64,000 nucleotides of DNA from Promerops cafer. Lineage: Eukaryota > Chordata > Aves > Passeriformes > Nectariniidae. Positions within the stretch are counted from its first letter, which is position 1, and each line of letters starts with the position of its first letter. The stretch is from NCBI GenBank assembly GCA_013398275.1, contig VZSE01006614.1, positions 124,001 to 188,000 on the forward strand, in the 5' to 3' direction. The notes beneath the pieces are model-generated. The model was not told where the DNA came from and did no database searches. It saw nothing but the letters and a program-made list of their open reading frames with translations. Both the position numbers and the translations under genes were made by a program. Shown in pieces: positions 34,800 through 48,224 of the stretch.

Positions 34800-37700
34800 G
34801 AGAACCAAGGGGTCAGGGTGTGAGGGCATCTGGGTAGCCCAGCTACCCTGCTCACAGCTGATCCGTGCAAGAGTCAGCAGGAATGAGGTGGCTGTAACCA
34901 GCACACGGGCTCTGACAGGAAAATGAAGACTGATGGGCCTCTGTGCTACAAATCCGGGGTAAATTTGGTCTCAGAAGCATGATCACCCCACCTCAGGCCA
35001 GCACAAATGCTACTCCTTGCTCTTAGCAAGGCAAGCAGGTCTGGGAGGCTGTAGGTTTCCTGGCCTCCAGTCATGCTCAGAAGAATGTTCTCAGAAAAAG
35101 ATGACAGTACATCCCCACCACCCATCTCTAATTCATGAGGCAGGGAAAGCAAGGAAGAAGTACCCAGAGTCTCATTAACAGCTATCAGCTTGAGAGAGTA
35201 AGATGGCGTCTGAAGTAATAGGCGTGAAAGCAATAGCTACTTGAAAGAATAAGATCAGTTTGTTTTTCCTTAAGGAATTACAGGAATATTAAAGCCTTCT
35301 TGCAGTTATAAATCATTTAATGCAAATCATTTAATCCAAACAGAATTTTTTACAGGCTCATGAGGCTCACTCATTTTGCCAAGAGTGAGTCATGTACAAA
35401 TAAAATGAAACCAACAAAGAAAAGAGCTCTCATACCATGTGTATGTGGGTGATCCTTTGAAAAACTTGTAATTATTTTTTTAACTCTACCCCAGCCAGGA
35501 AGACAGGTTTGTAAAGCAAGAGCAAACCTTGATAGCTGTAGCCCATCCACATGTACATTTTCCTTCACCCAGAAAGTAACACAACAGGTCCCTTGCCAGG
35601 TTAATGGCAGCAGTGGCCATGTAATGTATCAGCAGTCCCTCAAACGCCGTGATTTCAAACCCAATTGTGCGCTGACATACTAAGGCAGCAAAAAGACTTT
35701 TTGAAAAAATGAAAATAATGTTAAGTGATTAATACTTAGTAAAAGATTGCAGTAGGCAGTTAATCCCTCACGGGTTAGTTAAGGACTTGAGTTAGACTTC
35801 ATTCTTCACTCCTCATGTCATAAATATGTGCTGCTAAACACAGAGCACAGCATGAGCCAGTGGGGTGGTGATGCACTGCTCTGAAATGACTAAAATGCAG
35901 GGACACAAGGCCATGTGACGGTGAGAATGGGAGCCTTAAAATGTGTCATCATCCCCATCGAATGAAACTGACACAGAACGCCATTCACTGATGGCAGCAG
36001 TATATTTTTGTGGATACTGGAGAGGTACTGCTTCCTCCTATATTCTGATGCCAATTCCCTGCATCTTTTGGAATAGATATGTCAAAGTATCCCGAAGTAT
36101 TCCTCTTGGCACCTACTTTGCATGAGGACAGATGCTCCTGGGTCCTCACATGACCAGTTTCCCTTCTATCTGCTTAGGCAGAAGATGATACTTGAATATG
36201 AACTCAAAGACCCCAGATCTGGGAAATCCAGGACCCTAAGCCCTCTGCGACTTTCACTATCAATGCCCCCCCCAGTGCCTGAAACACCACTCCTGTCTGG
36301 CAAAAAGAAAGGTCCTGTTATTCTCTTCTAGTTTCAGGGATGTGCTGTGACTACAATGCGTTCACATAAATGCTTTTCTTATGCATGGAATAAGGGTTCA
36401 GTACAATTGCAGGACATGTCACAGGAGCCTCTGAAACCCTGCAGTATCTGTGCTGCCTGACCTGAAGCAGGCACTAAAGAGGGAGGGAGGAGCAGTTTGT
36501 ACCAGGACAGTAATTGACAGCATTTTCCTCCTCTCTGAGAAGCAAAGTTCAGGTCATGTACAGGCACAATTTCCCACTGCATCAGTTATGCACAGCTCGT
36601 GACTTTGTTCACAAATGCAGGAGTCAAAAACTTCCCTTCAATCAAAAAGCAACCTAACACTGACCTCGTCAAATGCCTGATAGCTGGTCCAGGAGTGCCT
36701 AGGATGTAGTCCAGCTCTGAAATGAGCTGGAAGAGAATCTGTACACCTTCCAGGGCATAAGGCTCTTGCCAATGAAACCATATTCTTTTGCATTTTAACA
36801 CAAAAACTTAACTTAGTACCTTGGTGGATTTCAGATTTTTATCCTTTGTTGCTCTTAATTTTTCCACCAAAGTAATTTTTGTCTGGCTTTCACACCTCAG
36901 GGCTGCACAGGCAGGGGAGAGCTTTAGTTTCTTTGGGTTCTATAATGGTAATGGACATTGTGCATCTGACATCAGCTACCAGATTTCCTTGTTACTGGTT
37001 GGTTTGTTTTGCTCTACAGATCTTTGATTTTAGAGTGGTTGTTTGGCACATCAGTTCTGATACAAATGACTCTGTGTTTTTCTCAGAAGTACTACATACC
37101 TCATCTGTTCCATTTTTAATCTGTTTGCACACAAGCAGGCAGAGAGCACAGGCAATGAAACATGAGCTAAGCTGAATCACTTCATCACCTAGCACACATT
37201 ATCTGGTGGACAGGGGGCCCTCTAATCACTTTCTGAAGGAGGGTCTTACAAGATATACAGGTTTTATTTGCAATTTCCCAGGCCTCTTACTTCCTGAGTA
37301 CTACAGTGCATGAGGACACAGTGATTAAAGATGAAAACAATCATGGTAAAGCAGCAGTTTAAAAATTACTCCAGTCTGCTGATTAAATGAAAACTTCATC
37401 TTTTGGCAGAAGAAGAGAGTCCAAAACATTTTGTTTTAAAAGTGTTAAAAGGAATGTGAAAATCAGGAAGCATACATGCCCCTTTTCATTTTTAGACTAC
37501 CAGGAGTGAGTCAGCACAGCAGGAAAGCATCCTGTGTGAGTCCCTCTTTAAACGATGGATAAGCAGTGCTTATACACACAACAAAACTGATGGACAGTGC
37601 ATGACTACAATGACTTTAGATTAATTTCCATTTATTATTAATTCTAGCTGAGGCCAATCTTCTCTAAATGTCATTAAACACTTCAAAACATTTTGATGTT

Positions 37701-40700
37701 AACTGAAGGTATTTGACCAACATCCTCTAGTCTTTGTCTGGGGCAAATATCCATTTCCTGAAAAAAAAATTGGAAAATAAACCAGTAGTACTATATACTG
37801 TTTCTTTTCCTCGTTTTCCATTTTTCCAATACTGTGTAATATGTGTCTGTTTCAGGATTTCTGGGGAATATAAAAATAACCTAATGTAATAATACTTTGC
37901 TTTTGTACATAGATCCAATTCCATCCTACCACCAGAATTCAAGGGGAACCAGAGCGGATGTGTGAGAACAGAAGAGAAATGAATGAAAATTGAGACAAAT
38001 AGGAAAGAAAAATAAATAACAAGAAGAAAAGCAAAAGAGAGGGAAACAAATCTGGAGGAACACTCTAACCTCCAACGCACAGTTCATATCCATTTTCAAT
38101 CTGTCATGAAAAAACACAGCAGGGAGTTTTTTTCAAGTTATGCAGGGTTGCACATGACACAGGAAATTAGTACTCAGTCCACAAAACCAAATGAACATGG
38201 GCAGAAAAATCTGAACTGAAAGAAAACAGTAAGATTAAATTATTATCAAAAAATTATTTTTAAGACCTATGTTTCTAAATTGCAGCAAGAAAGTATTGGG
38301 AAAAACAGGTCTCAGCTTTCCTAGACAGAAGCCAGCTTCCAGATTAAACAGGAATTTGTGTATGTTCTCCTTCTTATTGCAAAAGCTATTTTACTAAAAA
38401 AGGCTATTTGGACTGTTATCAAAGGATGATGTGGAGGTTCAAGAAAGTTCAAAACAGATCAGACAATTTATGGTTGACAACTCCATCAATGGCCAATAAA
38501 CATGATGATGCAATCCAGTGAAATTTCTGGTTTAGGAAATTCCCATATCCTCTGACTGCCAGAAGTTAGGAAATCCTACACTTTTTCTATTTCTTCCAGT
38601 CTTTCTGCAAGCATCCTCTACTCATCAGCCAAGGGCAACAGAGCTAGATGGGCTACTGGAGTAAACAAAACCAGTAGTTTATTCTTCTTATTCTCTAAAC
38701 AGATCAAGACCATTCTTGTCCTAGTGCCATCTGTGATGACTTTTTTAATGAGTCATGGCTCCAAATTTCACGACAGTGGGCCTAGTTTGGATTTTCCAAA
38801 AATACATATCAGAAGCAACTTCACATTAATAAATTAATATTAATGCAAAAAGTAGATGACAAATGACAGGCTTCAGTAGCTCAAATTTGTAGCTTTTCCT
38901 TCATACCAAATGGGATGGTCAAGGAGCACACTAGTAAGGACAGCCCATCAGGCAAGAAGAAACAGTATTTAACTGGCCTGCAGAAAAGCCTCTAGTTTGA
39001 AGTGGTTGTGGCAGCACCAAAGGCTCGCCACACAGCTCCCTTTCAGCAGTGGACAAGGGACATCTCTTTTGAGAAGAATCAAATGAAGAGTGAACACAGC
39101 TGGGAGAAAAGGTGGAGTGGGAAGATGTGTAGAGGTCCTAGCTAAACCAGATCCCTTGTCCCAGACCGCAGTTGTTTCAGTTAAAAGATTAGGGCTTGGA
39201 AAGGCTCCTTCAGTCAGAATAATTACAACTGGGTTACTCTGAGGCAAAGCTAAAACACACTGGGGAGAGTCTTGATTTTGGAGGCCTGACAGAAGCAAGA
39301 GCTTTGCAAGTTCTCTCATTCCTGATCCAAGACCATATGGAGCTCAACTACCAGGTGGGTGGGTATATTAATTGAGGGATCGTGCAGCTCGTCCTATTCT
39401 AAATCAACTTGTTCTTCATAAGCGATCATTACTATGGAAAAGAGAGCAAGAAACATAGACATGCTGGGAAACAACCTCCACCTTAGAGTAAAAATAACAA
39501 AATCTAGGAACTGAGATTATGCCCTTCTACTAAGTTCAGAACAGAAGGTAGAAGCCTGCTATCTCTACTCTGGAGAAGATGAGGTCATCTACTCATTTCA
39601 GTAAGTAAAAACATGTAAAATAATGCTCTATAATCTTCCCATTCACCCTCCACTCTTGCTTTAGCAGTATTTTGCTAAGCTTTATTTTAGCAGGCCTAAC
39701 ACATGCAACAAATGAGATCACTTTACCATCTTCATCCTGAATCCATTCATAGCTGAATTTCTGGAAGATTTTGGAGATATGCACAGAGTTTTCGTAGAAG
39801 TATTTTGGTTCCTAAATTCTCTTGAGAGAACTGTAACAGAAATATTACCCTGGTGCTAGCAGAAATGCTATAATGGATAGCGTTATAATTCCATTAGTTT
39901 AGAATGGGTTGCCATTTTTTGCCCCAAGTGTAGCACATAGTGTAGTATATATACCTGCTCAGTGTAATATGTAGTGCTGATAGATTTTCAATAGTCATAT
40001 TTCAGTAAACGCCAAATTAAACTCAATTTGCCTGACATACAAGAGGAAAGTGTCCTCCGAGTGTGATTATGGGCTTCATGTTGTGATATTTATGCTAATA
40101 GTGTCTGCAAAAGAAGCAGTTCCTTCCCATAGAAAACCTGATCTCTCAGGAATCCCAGAAGGTTCTTTGGAGACCAGCTTGAAAAATCTCTCTGTAGGAA
40201 GGAAGAAGAAGGAAGGAAGAGTCCCACTTTAGTCAAAACTCTGGCTTTTCAAGTGACCTTCAAGCACTGCAGCAGAGTTACCTGGTGTGCATAAAGCTTT
40301 GCAGAGGGAAGTGCCTCAGTAAAAGCTCTTGCTTGACTTCTAAAGAGTAAATATAGCAACTCATGGCATAGCTATGCATAGCATAGCATGGCAGTGCTAC
40401 ATGTTTTTTTAGATACCCGGTCAGCTTAAACCCAATAACATTAAGATTAAAAACTTACTTATGACCCAAATGCAATAAGAAGTAGTATGGAAACACCTAC
40501 AGGTCCTTCCTGATGCACTCAGACCCACGGCTATGAGCTCCTGGAACAAATTAGAAACTGGCACTACTGTAATAGCTGGGTATCTCATTTCTTTAGGATA
40601 CATCTGAATGAGCAAAACATGAACAAACAAGCAATGGATGAGACAGATAAGTTGCTAATTCCAACATGCAGGAACCTCCTGCTTGTTAACTTATCCACCC

Positions 40701-41500
40701 TAGTCAGTCCTCTGTAGAAAAACCCAAAATCTATACTTGTGTACCAGGGAAATAAACAAATTATAAATGCACAGAGACAGGCTGAACCACTTGCATGTTA
40801 TTTTTACATTATCTTTATGAAAACGAGAACTTGGGGAGGAGCTGGGATGATTAGAAACTGATGATGGCATACCCTACTGGCTTTTCGTTCCTCCAAACAT
40901 GTCATTTCATTTCTTTAAATTTACTAGGTCTTCAGACACACCAAGAACAGCTACTTATTCTTTCTAAAGACATTTAGAAAGCTGCTACGTAAACTTCAAG
41001 CACTGTGAAAAGGAAATAAACATTTCAGGAAATCTTATAAACCACTTTTTAATAGTCTAATGGTTTTTTAAAAACAGCAATTTGAATTTTGACAGAAGTA
41101 TCACTACAAACCAGAATTAAAGTGCTTCCACACCCTGATTATAGAATTCCTGAAATAACATAATAATAACCTGAAGGGAGGAAATTCTCTCTCAAAAAAA
41201 GTGCTTTTACTGTTCACTATAGCACTGTTTTTCATCATTCAATATTGAAAATGTCCATTAATAAAGTACAATTAATTGGTTTTATAACAATTCTGGTGCA
41301 AAATCTTTTTGAAACTCTAATTGATCCTCCAAATGAGCTTTATTAATCATTGACGGAAAACTGGCAAAATCCTACCCTGTACTTTGGCAACCTTTCAAAA
41401 TGTCCAATTAGGTCAAATCAAGAAAGTCCCAGAAACCAATTACAGCAGCACTTCTAAGCCAAAAAATCTCATTGTACTCTGAAACAACTGCAACATTATA
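34800..41500. other. Intergenic or intronic DNA, no gene recognised
   Basis: AT-rich unique sequence right of the first CpG island. A strong donor at 37.10 kb (minus strand, GTATGTAG) bounds only a 21-base open piece. No repeat element was identified by eye. Confidence 0.4.
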
Positions 41501-41822
41501 GAAAAAAATAAACCAAAACAAAAACCAAAACCCCTCAGTGTTGCTCTTTTTATGCACCTGAATTGCCACCTCCATAGAAACGTGCCAAACAGCCACTCCT
41601 TGAACTACATCAATTAATGATATTTGCTCACAGATTTTATTTATCAGTGCCATAAATGTCACCAAGCAGTTCACCACAAGGAGCAGTGCCAGCTCGTAAT
41701 CTGTCAAGCGAACACTTGCTCCCCTTCAGCATTTTTATGTACATCTCATCTCCAGTGCTCTAATTGCACGTGCATACAACGTCTCCACCTTTTTTATGAG
41801 TTTCATGTGTTCTGTATCTCAC

Positions 41823-41999
41823 CTGCATGTTTGTACATTAACAACTATGTTGACAATGTGATAAAAATAATCTTGGCGGCAAGAACAATAGCGACCTTTA
41901 TCTAACTTCTCAAGAATGTGATCTTTGCTTCGGCAGAACTTCTGCACGTACAGCCCTATGGTGCTGGTGGGCTGTTTGAGGTGTGTTTCACTGCCAGTC
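41823..41999 (-). CDS. Exon candidate (58 codons) between the two CpG islands
   Basis: 177 bases are open on the minus strand between a moderate acceptor (GGGTGGTGGGATTAG) and a strong donor (CAG|GTGAGATAC). The frame contains LYVQKFCRSKDHILEKLDKG and ends IVNIVVNVQTC. The reverse strand is also largely open, so this could instead be a conserved non-coding element. A second open stretch lies at 41530-41700 on the same strand, in a different frame. It is not linked to either gene model. Confidence 0.28.
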
Positions 42000-42399
42000 C
42001 TAATCCCACCACCCACAGTTAAGAATTAATTAGGACATGAAGATGCCAGAGGGAGGCAAAACAAACAAAAATAGCATTTTAATTAACTGCAAACAATAAT
42101 TAGGATTTTGCATTATGTTTAGCATCTGTATATTTCTGGACTTACTGCATGACTCTGAACCTAATGAGATCATCCATATAACTCCCAGAGGACTGGACAG
42201 GTCTCAGATCCTAAGTACATCTCCTATAATATCTCAAAACAGTAAATAATTCATTCATCCTTACTGTGAAGACCAGTAATTAAAAATTTTAAAAAACATC
42301 ACCATAAATGAACTTAAATCCATATAACCTGGCCAGACTAAAGGAGAACAAAATGTGCACACATATAGTAAATAGAGTCTGAGTTTCCAGTTCCAGATG

Positions 42400-45300
42400 T
42401 ATACCCGTTCTGCCATTTCATAACACGGTGGTCCCTACTTTACCCTACTTAGTTGTTTAGTTGGTTAATTTTTTATTTATTTATTTACTTGCTTACTTAT
42501 TTACAGTCCCCTTTTACTTTTTTATTAACCTGTCATTATCCCAACAAAATTAGGAAGGCGGTGTTATATGACATATTTTTGCCAAAGTCATAAAAGTTAT
42601 TTTTAACCTTTTCCACTCCAATGCTCTTTAATTACAATGTTGAAACTCAGAACTCTCTAAAAGTCCTCCTATGTATTTTAGTTGCTCAGTTTTCTTTGTC
42701 ATTTGATCTACAGCTGGCTAGTTTACAAACAGGGTCTCAGCAGTTTACCTCAACACCAAGGATTACATTCCCTTGACTCGTGCCTGATGCAGTTAGCTGT
42801 CATTCAGAAATCAAACCTCTTTAAAAAAAATCTCCTTACCTTCTCCAGGAGGACAGGTAAAGTTCCTGCAGTTTTACCTTACCATGTTTTTATCAAGGTT
42901 AACCACCAGGACCTGGTCATACAGAAGAGAGTCAAGGGCTTCTCTTGCACCTGTCTCTAGAAACCTAAAGGAAAACACCTCTCTGAAGTAACAGTGTGGC
43001 TTTTGTGTTCCATTGTTTTCCAAAAACAGCTAGACCAAACCTCTTAACATATATCAACTATGGCTAAAACCTTAATTCACCGAGGAAGAGGACAGAACTC
43101 ATAGTACCATTTATATAACACAGCCCCAACATCTCATTTGAATTATAGCCACTGTATGTCAGGCAAGTGCAACATTTTAGCTAATATGTTGAAAGCTTTG
43201 TGTAGATCCTTTCCTTCCTCCCATTATTGTTTTATTAATCCATTAATATAAAAACCAGGAAATATTTGGAAGATCTTGCATATCTCTATCTGTCTTTCAG
43301 CCTAAGTTCCATAGGTTCCTTAGGTTTCATAGGTTCCATGTGTTCTCCCTTACATTTTGCTAAACTTGTAGGGACAGAACTGATTAGGAATATTATTGTT
43401 TTCCCCTCCATAGTACATTTTTTGAAATGCAAATGGAATATTTGTAACAGAAGTATTAAGAACTTCATAAAAACAGTAGAAAAAACCTGGTCCATACTCA
43501 GGAAGTCAAGGTCAGACCTAAGTGTAAAGTTTATGTCAGAATGTATCCTAATGTAAGATATCTTTTGTTAGAATGAGTGCCTTTATTTATGACTGATTGC
43601 AAATGGGGCTGAATTGCTCTGTTGACCTGGAAAGGTCAGGAATTTTACTCTGATTTTCTCTGATTTTATGTAATGCCTTTTCATTACCTGTCTATATTCT
43701 CATAACTGCACCACATTGTTACATTTGTCCTTCTACAAAAGCCTTTCTTCCTTTTTATTCATGGTTTGGTTTGTTGGGGTTTTTTTTTCTGTTACAGTGT
43801 CAAACACCCCATTAAAAATGTTTTATTGTCTTTGGGTAGATGAAAAAATTAATTGTCCCCTTTCTTTACATAAAATGCTGGTCTGTCATGGCCTAGAAAG
43901 CCCAGCTTGGTACAGGATAGCTATTAGGCTGTTCCTGGTCTGCAGGACATCCTGTAATACAACATACCTCATAGCTGTGTATGTGCTGCTGTGCAAGAGT
44001 GGCTGAACCTCAGGCCTTATCACAGTTGCCCCTTCTAGTTGGTAATACTTTCCAGGAAATCACCTCACAACCTTTTGTCTTTCTTTCAGGTGTATATAAA
44101 ATCTATTTTTTGGCAGTAGCTTTGGTTTTCAATGCCCCATAAGGGAGTTTCAGGTCTTCCTCCTTAATTTTTGTGGCCTTGCTTCTGACATCCCCCTGTC
44201 ATGGCAGATACCTCATCCTATATCAGCTGTTTTCCTGCTTAGTCCTTTTTCTGGAAGTGCAACCTGTAGTACATTCAAGAATTTCTCGGGTTTCTCCGGA
44301 GTATCTTTATGTGCCATGAAGATAAAACAGTAAAGTCTCAGATTCTGGGGTTCTAGCTTTATCTGCCATCCACATAGCAAAATGAGCTCACAATTCCCTA
44401 GGAAAGCAGTGTGGCATCCTTCCCTCCCATATAAAATCTCCAGAAATGCCTGTAGCAGTTCAGCTATCTACTTATGCTCTGTTTCCCACTCTCTATTCCT
44501 AATCCTTTCCCACAATTTTTCTGCAAGCTACCTCTCTTTTTTTGTCTTACTCGGGTTGATCTCCAGATTGTGACAATTTCTGTGATGAAAATTAATGTAA
44601 TTTATCTCCTGCATTTAAGCTTCCTTCTGAGTAATACCATCTCATGTCCTTTTTGGTTATTTCTCTTAAGCTAGTCAACTTATTCCAATATTACTTTCTG
44701 AAAATGTTTGTGTCACCTGGAGCACGTCAATTTCTTTTTAATAGGATGCTTCCATCATTATCAAAGACATTTCTTTTGATTTAACTTTTTTCCCTGGCCC
44801 TTTTTTTTTCAAAACGTTTTCATTGCTGCTTTTTCCATGAAAACAAAGTATTGTTGTTTTAGCAGGTTCCCTTTCTTTCTTTCTGCTAGGCCTCATTTTT
44901 TAAGAGATTTCCTTTTTAAATCTGAGACAATATGTCTTTCTTCATTTCCCTAATAAATCCTGATACCATTTCCCAAGCCTTTTTTCCTAGCAATGCTTTC
45001 TCATTTATTCTGGCCAATTTTTATCTCAACTGTTCAGTATAAATTTATATTAGAATCTATCTATTTTCAGTTTATGTTTATTGATTCAATGAGAAAGGCC
45101 AAGACCTTAAACTTTTGTAGCCAAGCATGCTGTTGTACTTTAAATTCTTAAGCAAGTGTTACCCCTCTTGGCAACTTTGCCTGCATAGATTGACTCTATG
45201 AACTTTTTCTTAATGATACACAGTATCTCTCTGTTTTCCTTTGCCACTGGTTTAATGCCTCAGTATCCTGAAGTATTTTCTTTCAGCTATACTTTCTGGG

Positions 45301-45400
45301 GGGAAAGAAAAATCTTTAACGTGGGAAAGAACAGTGATTTGATTATCGCATATGTTCTGCAAGTGCTTGCTTTTTGTTGAGGCTCTTTCTGCTTTTCACT
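42400..45400. other. Pyrimidine-rich block on + strand, no gene recognised
   Basis: Over about 3 kb the + strand is conspicuously rich in T and C, with repeated TTTCCTTT-like stretches; the minus strand is correspondingly purine-rich. The minus strand shows many short open pieces but no ORF family I recognise. A decayed LINE in antisense is possible but unproven. Confidence 0.4.
42471..42505. repeat. TTTA/CTTA tetranucleotide repeat
   Basis: About eight degenerate copies of a TTTA-type tetramer with TTAC/GCTT variants. Confidence 0.85.
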
Positions 45401-46377
45401 GCCTCCTGATCGCCCCAGGGCACAAGTGCTCCATGCTGCATGACCCAGCAGAGCGTCCTCCTGCGACGGCAGTGCTCACTTCGCCGCGTGTTTAGCCACA
45501 GTTTTGGGGAGAGAAAGCCCTACCCCTAATGGACGAACATTGTGCTATGACAGACATGCAAGACAGAGAGCCAGGACATGCACTCTCTTCTCCTCAGCTC
45601 TGCCACCTGTTGCTGTAGGACTTAAGTTACTCCATATTCCATTTTCCACATAATATTCCGTGTTAGTTTGTTTACATCACTCCCGCAGAAGCATCCCACA
45701 GAACACCCTATGCAACTCTATGGTTTTTTTTCATGAGGGGTATTGACTTCACTCGAGTAGGAGGCCAGTAGCACCCATTAAAAAAAAATAACAAACAACC
45801 TGGTTCATGATCCCTTGTAGTCACAAGAACGATTAACAAACAGCCTTACTACATTCGCAGAGAGGTTCTTACAACTTGTTTCAATTTGTCAGCTGGTCAC
45901 AAAGTGCAGTCTGGAATGATAACACACGGCCGCTGCCATCTGTGACCCGAACTCCCCAGGGTTTCCCAGCCATCTCCCATGCTGCCATCCCAGATGAGCT
46001 CAGCGCTCCCACACGCGCCGCGCAGGGAAAGCGCCTGAATTCCCTACGGAGCAGCCTGGCCCCTCCTGCGAGGTCTGAACGGTTCCCAGGGGTGGAATGA
46101 ACCCTGCAGAAGCAGCAAACACGACGTAGCCCTTCCTGGAGCCTATTTTTTTCCCGTGTAGCGAGTAAATACGTCTGGCAAAACGCAGGGCCGGGGGACA
46201 CTCAGCAGCTGACGCTGCCCTTGCAGCTCCAGCCCGGTCCTCGCCGGCGCGGGGAGCCCGGGGCCGGGAGGGCAGCCCCGGCAGGTCTGGGAAAGGGAGG
46301 GAGCGGCATTGCCCGGGCGGAGGCACACCGGGGCCTCCCCGCCCCGGCGGCAGGCCGGGCCCGGGCTGCGGGGGCGG

Positions 46378-46630
46378 NNNNNNNNNNNNNNNNNNNNNNN
46401 NNNNNNNNNNNNNNNNNNNNNNNNNNNNNNNNNNNNNNNNNNNNNNNNNNNNNNNNNNNNNNNNNNNNNNNNNNNNNNNNNNNNNNNNNNNNNNNNNNNN
46501 NNNNNNNNNNNNNNNNNNNNNNNNNNNNNNNNNNNNNNNNNNNNNNNNNNNNNNNNNNNNNNNNNNNNNNNNNNNNNNNNNNNNNNNNNNNNNNNNNNNN
46601 NNNNNNNNNNNNNNNNNNNNNNNNNNNNNN
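46378..46630. other. Assembly gap (253 N) inside CpG island
   Basis: A run of N interrupts the GC-rich island. Long open frames reported across it are artefacts. The transcription start, and possibly coding sequence, could lie here. Confidence 0.99.
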
Positions 46631-46690
46631 GGGCAGCGCCGGGGCTGAGCGGCGCGGCGGGCGGGGAGCGCTGCGGAGCTGCGCGCCGAG

Positions 46691-46759
46691 ATGGCGCGGG
46701 GCGCTGGGCACAGCGGCGGGGACAGCGCAGGGTCCCGGAGCTCCTCACGCCTTTCCTGA
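46691..46759 (+). CDS. Possible upstream ORF or N-terminal exon, 22 codons
   Basis: An ATG in good context (G at -3, G at +4) just right of the gap opens a 22-codon frame, starting MARGAGHSGG and ending in TGA. The sequence around it (GAGATGGCGCGG) resembles the YY1-type AAGATGGCGGC element that often overlaps initiation sites. Because it is GC-rich, an open frame of this length means little; it may be an upstream ORF in the 5' leader. Confidence 0.22.
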   Translation: MARGAGHSGGDSAGSRSSSRLS

Positions 46760-48104
46760 GCGCCTCTGCCGGCTTGGCCGGGGACGGGACCTGCAGCGTC
46801 CCTGTCGCTCGGTGGAGAGAAGCCCCACCGCTTCGCGCCGCGCCAGCTCTCCGCGGGAATGCACCCTTTCTGCACCGTCAGAACTGCCGGCGAAGGAATT
46901 GTGTTAATTCCGGCGAGCTGGAGCGGTGCAGGCGGTGCTGTGGTTAGCCGCGAAGTGCCGAGGCAGCGCTCAGGGCTATCGCCGCTCGGCGCCGAGCCCC
47001 GCTCCGCAGAGCCGCCCAGCAGGGCAGCAGCGGGTTGCGTAAGAGCGGCCGCTGCGCCCGGGCTCGTCGGAGGTGGTTTTGCAAACACCTCGTGGACACT
47101 GGGCACCGTCTGTCTTACAGATTGAAAAGAAGTTTATTTGTTATGGCAGTTTTTTATTATTTTATATTTGTATTTAAATTTTTTTCCTTTGCACCGCTGT
47201 TCACCAGTGGCCAGGTGTGGAGGCTGACTTACGGAGCTGCTAAAGTAGACATCCGTTTCGCTTACAGGTTTTCAATGTCTTGCTTCTTTCTGTTTTTCAC
47301 GTCTCTACCGGCAATTTTTACATGTGATAAGGTATAAAAGGAAAGAAAAAAAAACAAGGATGTAGTTTAGGTATCACAGTGCTGCCTGCATAGAAATGTA
47401 GAAATAAGAGAAGCACCTACATGACTCCTACTAGGGAATGCAATTAATTTGACTAGACAGCCTCATAATATCACAGCTGAGACAGGAGAGCGGTTCAAAG
47501 GCAGTAAAAGGATTAAATCTCCATCCCAGTTAGTATTTAAGCTTCTAGAACACAGTTACTCTATAATGTGATTCTGCTCTGAAAATGGGATAGCACGTGC
47601 TGACTGTGTATCGGTGCTTTCTGTATCATGCTTCTGCTCAGTTTATGTGTAGAAGATGTTGCCAGTGAATCACAATCCTGCAAAGCCAGTTGGGATTTTC
47701 TTTGCGAGTAATAAAATAACTATTTCGGTTCAGTGTACTGAAATACATTAAAATATAACTTCTATACACAGTTCAGTATTTTCAAGTCTTCACTAAAGAA
47801 GAAGTGTACTTTTTACTCAAAAAACATATAAATCCTCATAATCCAGGTGAAATGTGCTATGTATTTAAACAAACATGAATTTGGTCCTGAGTTTAGAGGG
47901 TCTACCCATATCATGTTTGTGGATCTATCATATTCAGAGCCCACTGTAATGATCAGCTGTCTAGAAAAGTTCCAATGTATTCTAGAGACCTAAAAAAGGA
48001 CCATTCTTACTCTAGAGAGAAAAAAAAGAATGTACTTTAAAATATCTAGGGATTATGAGCTGAATAACTTTTATTCATTTTTATACAAACTTTAAAATTT
48101 TCAG

Positions 48105-48224
48105 CTAGCAAGGATACATAAGGTGTCTTATAAGTCCAGTCGCTCCGTGTAGAAGGAGGTCTGTAGGCTAGGACTGTAATGAGCCAACAAAAGATGCTGT
48201 TCCATGCTTTGTTAATGAGAGAAG
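48105..48224 (+). CDS. Candidate leader/first coding exon of plus-strand gene; ATG at 48179
   Basis: Acceptor TTTAAAATTTTCAG and donor GAAG|GTGAGGGG bound 120 bases. All frames are closed in the first part, but from ATG 48179 (G at -3) one frame reads MSQQKMLFHALLMRE to the donor, leaving phase 1. That phase fits the exon at 50410. This would make the left part 5' untranslated leader. Evidence is positional; nothing identifies the product. Confidence 0.28.

Larger units (their letters stand above)
46000..47110 (+). promoter_or_regulatory. CpG island with assembly gap; presumed promoter of the plus-strand gene
   Basis: GC- and CpG-dense sequence flanks a 253-N gap and ends sharply near 47.1 kb, where the DNA returns to AT-rich. 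No TATA box is visible. Splice-linked exon candidates follow on the plus strand from 48.1 kb, so a rightward gene is favoured. A leftward transcript cannot be excluded; islands of this size are often bidirectional. Confidence 0.6.

Noticed and set aside
40360..40395. CATAGC/ATGGCA-like repeat and possible hairpin
   Set aside because: Short, imperfect, and with no context suggesting function.
46000..47106. 368-codon minus-strand frame and other long frames over the second island
   Set aside because: They span the 253-N gap, and the remaining sequence is proline/arginine/alanine-rich GC translation present in several frames at once.
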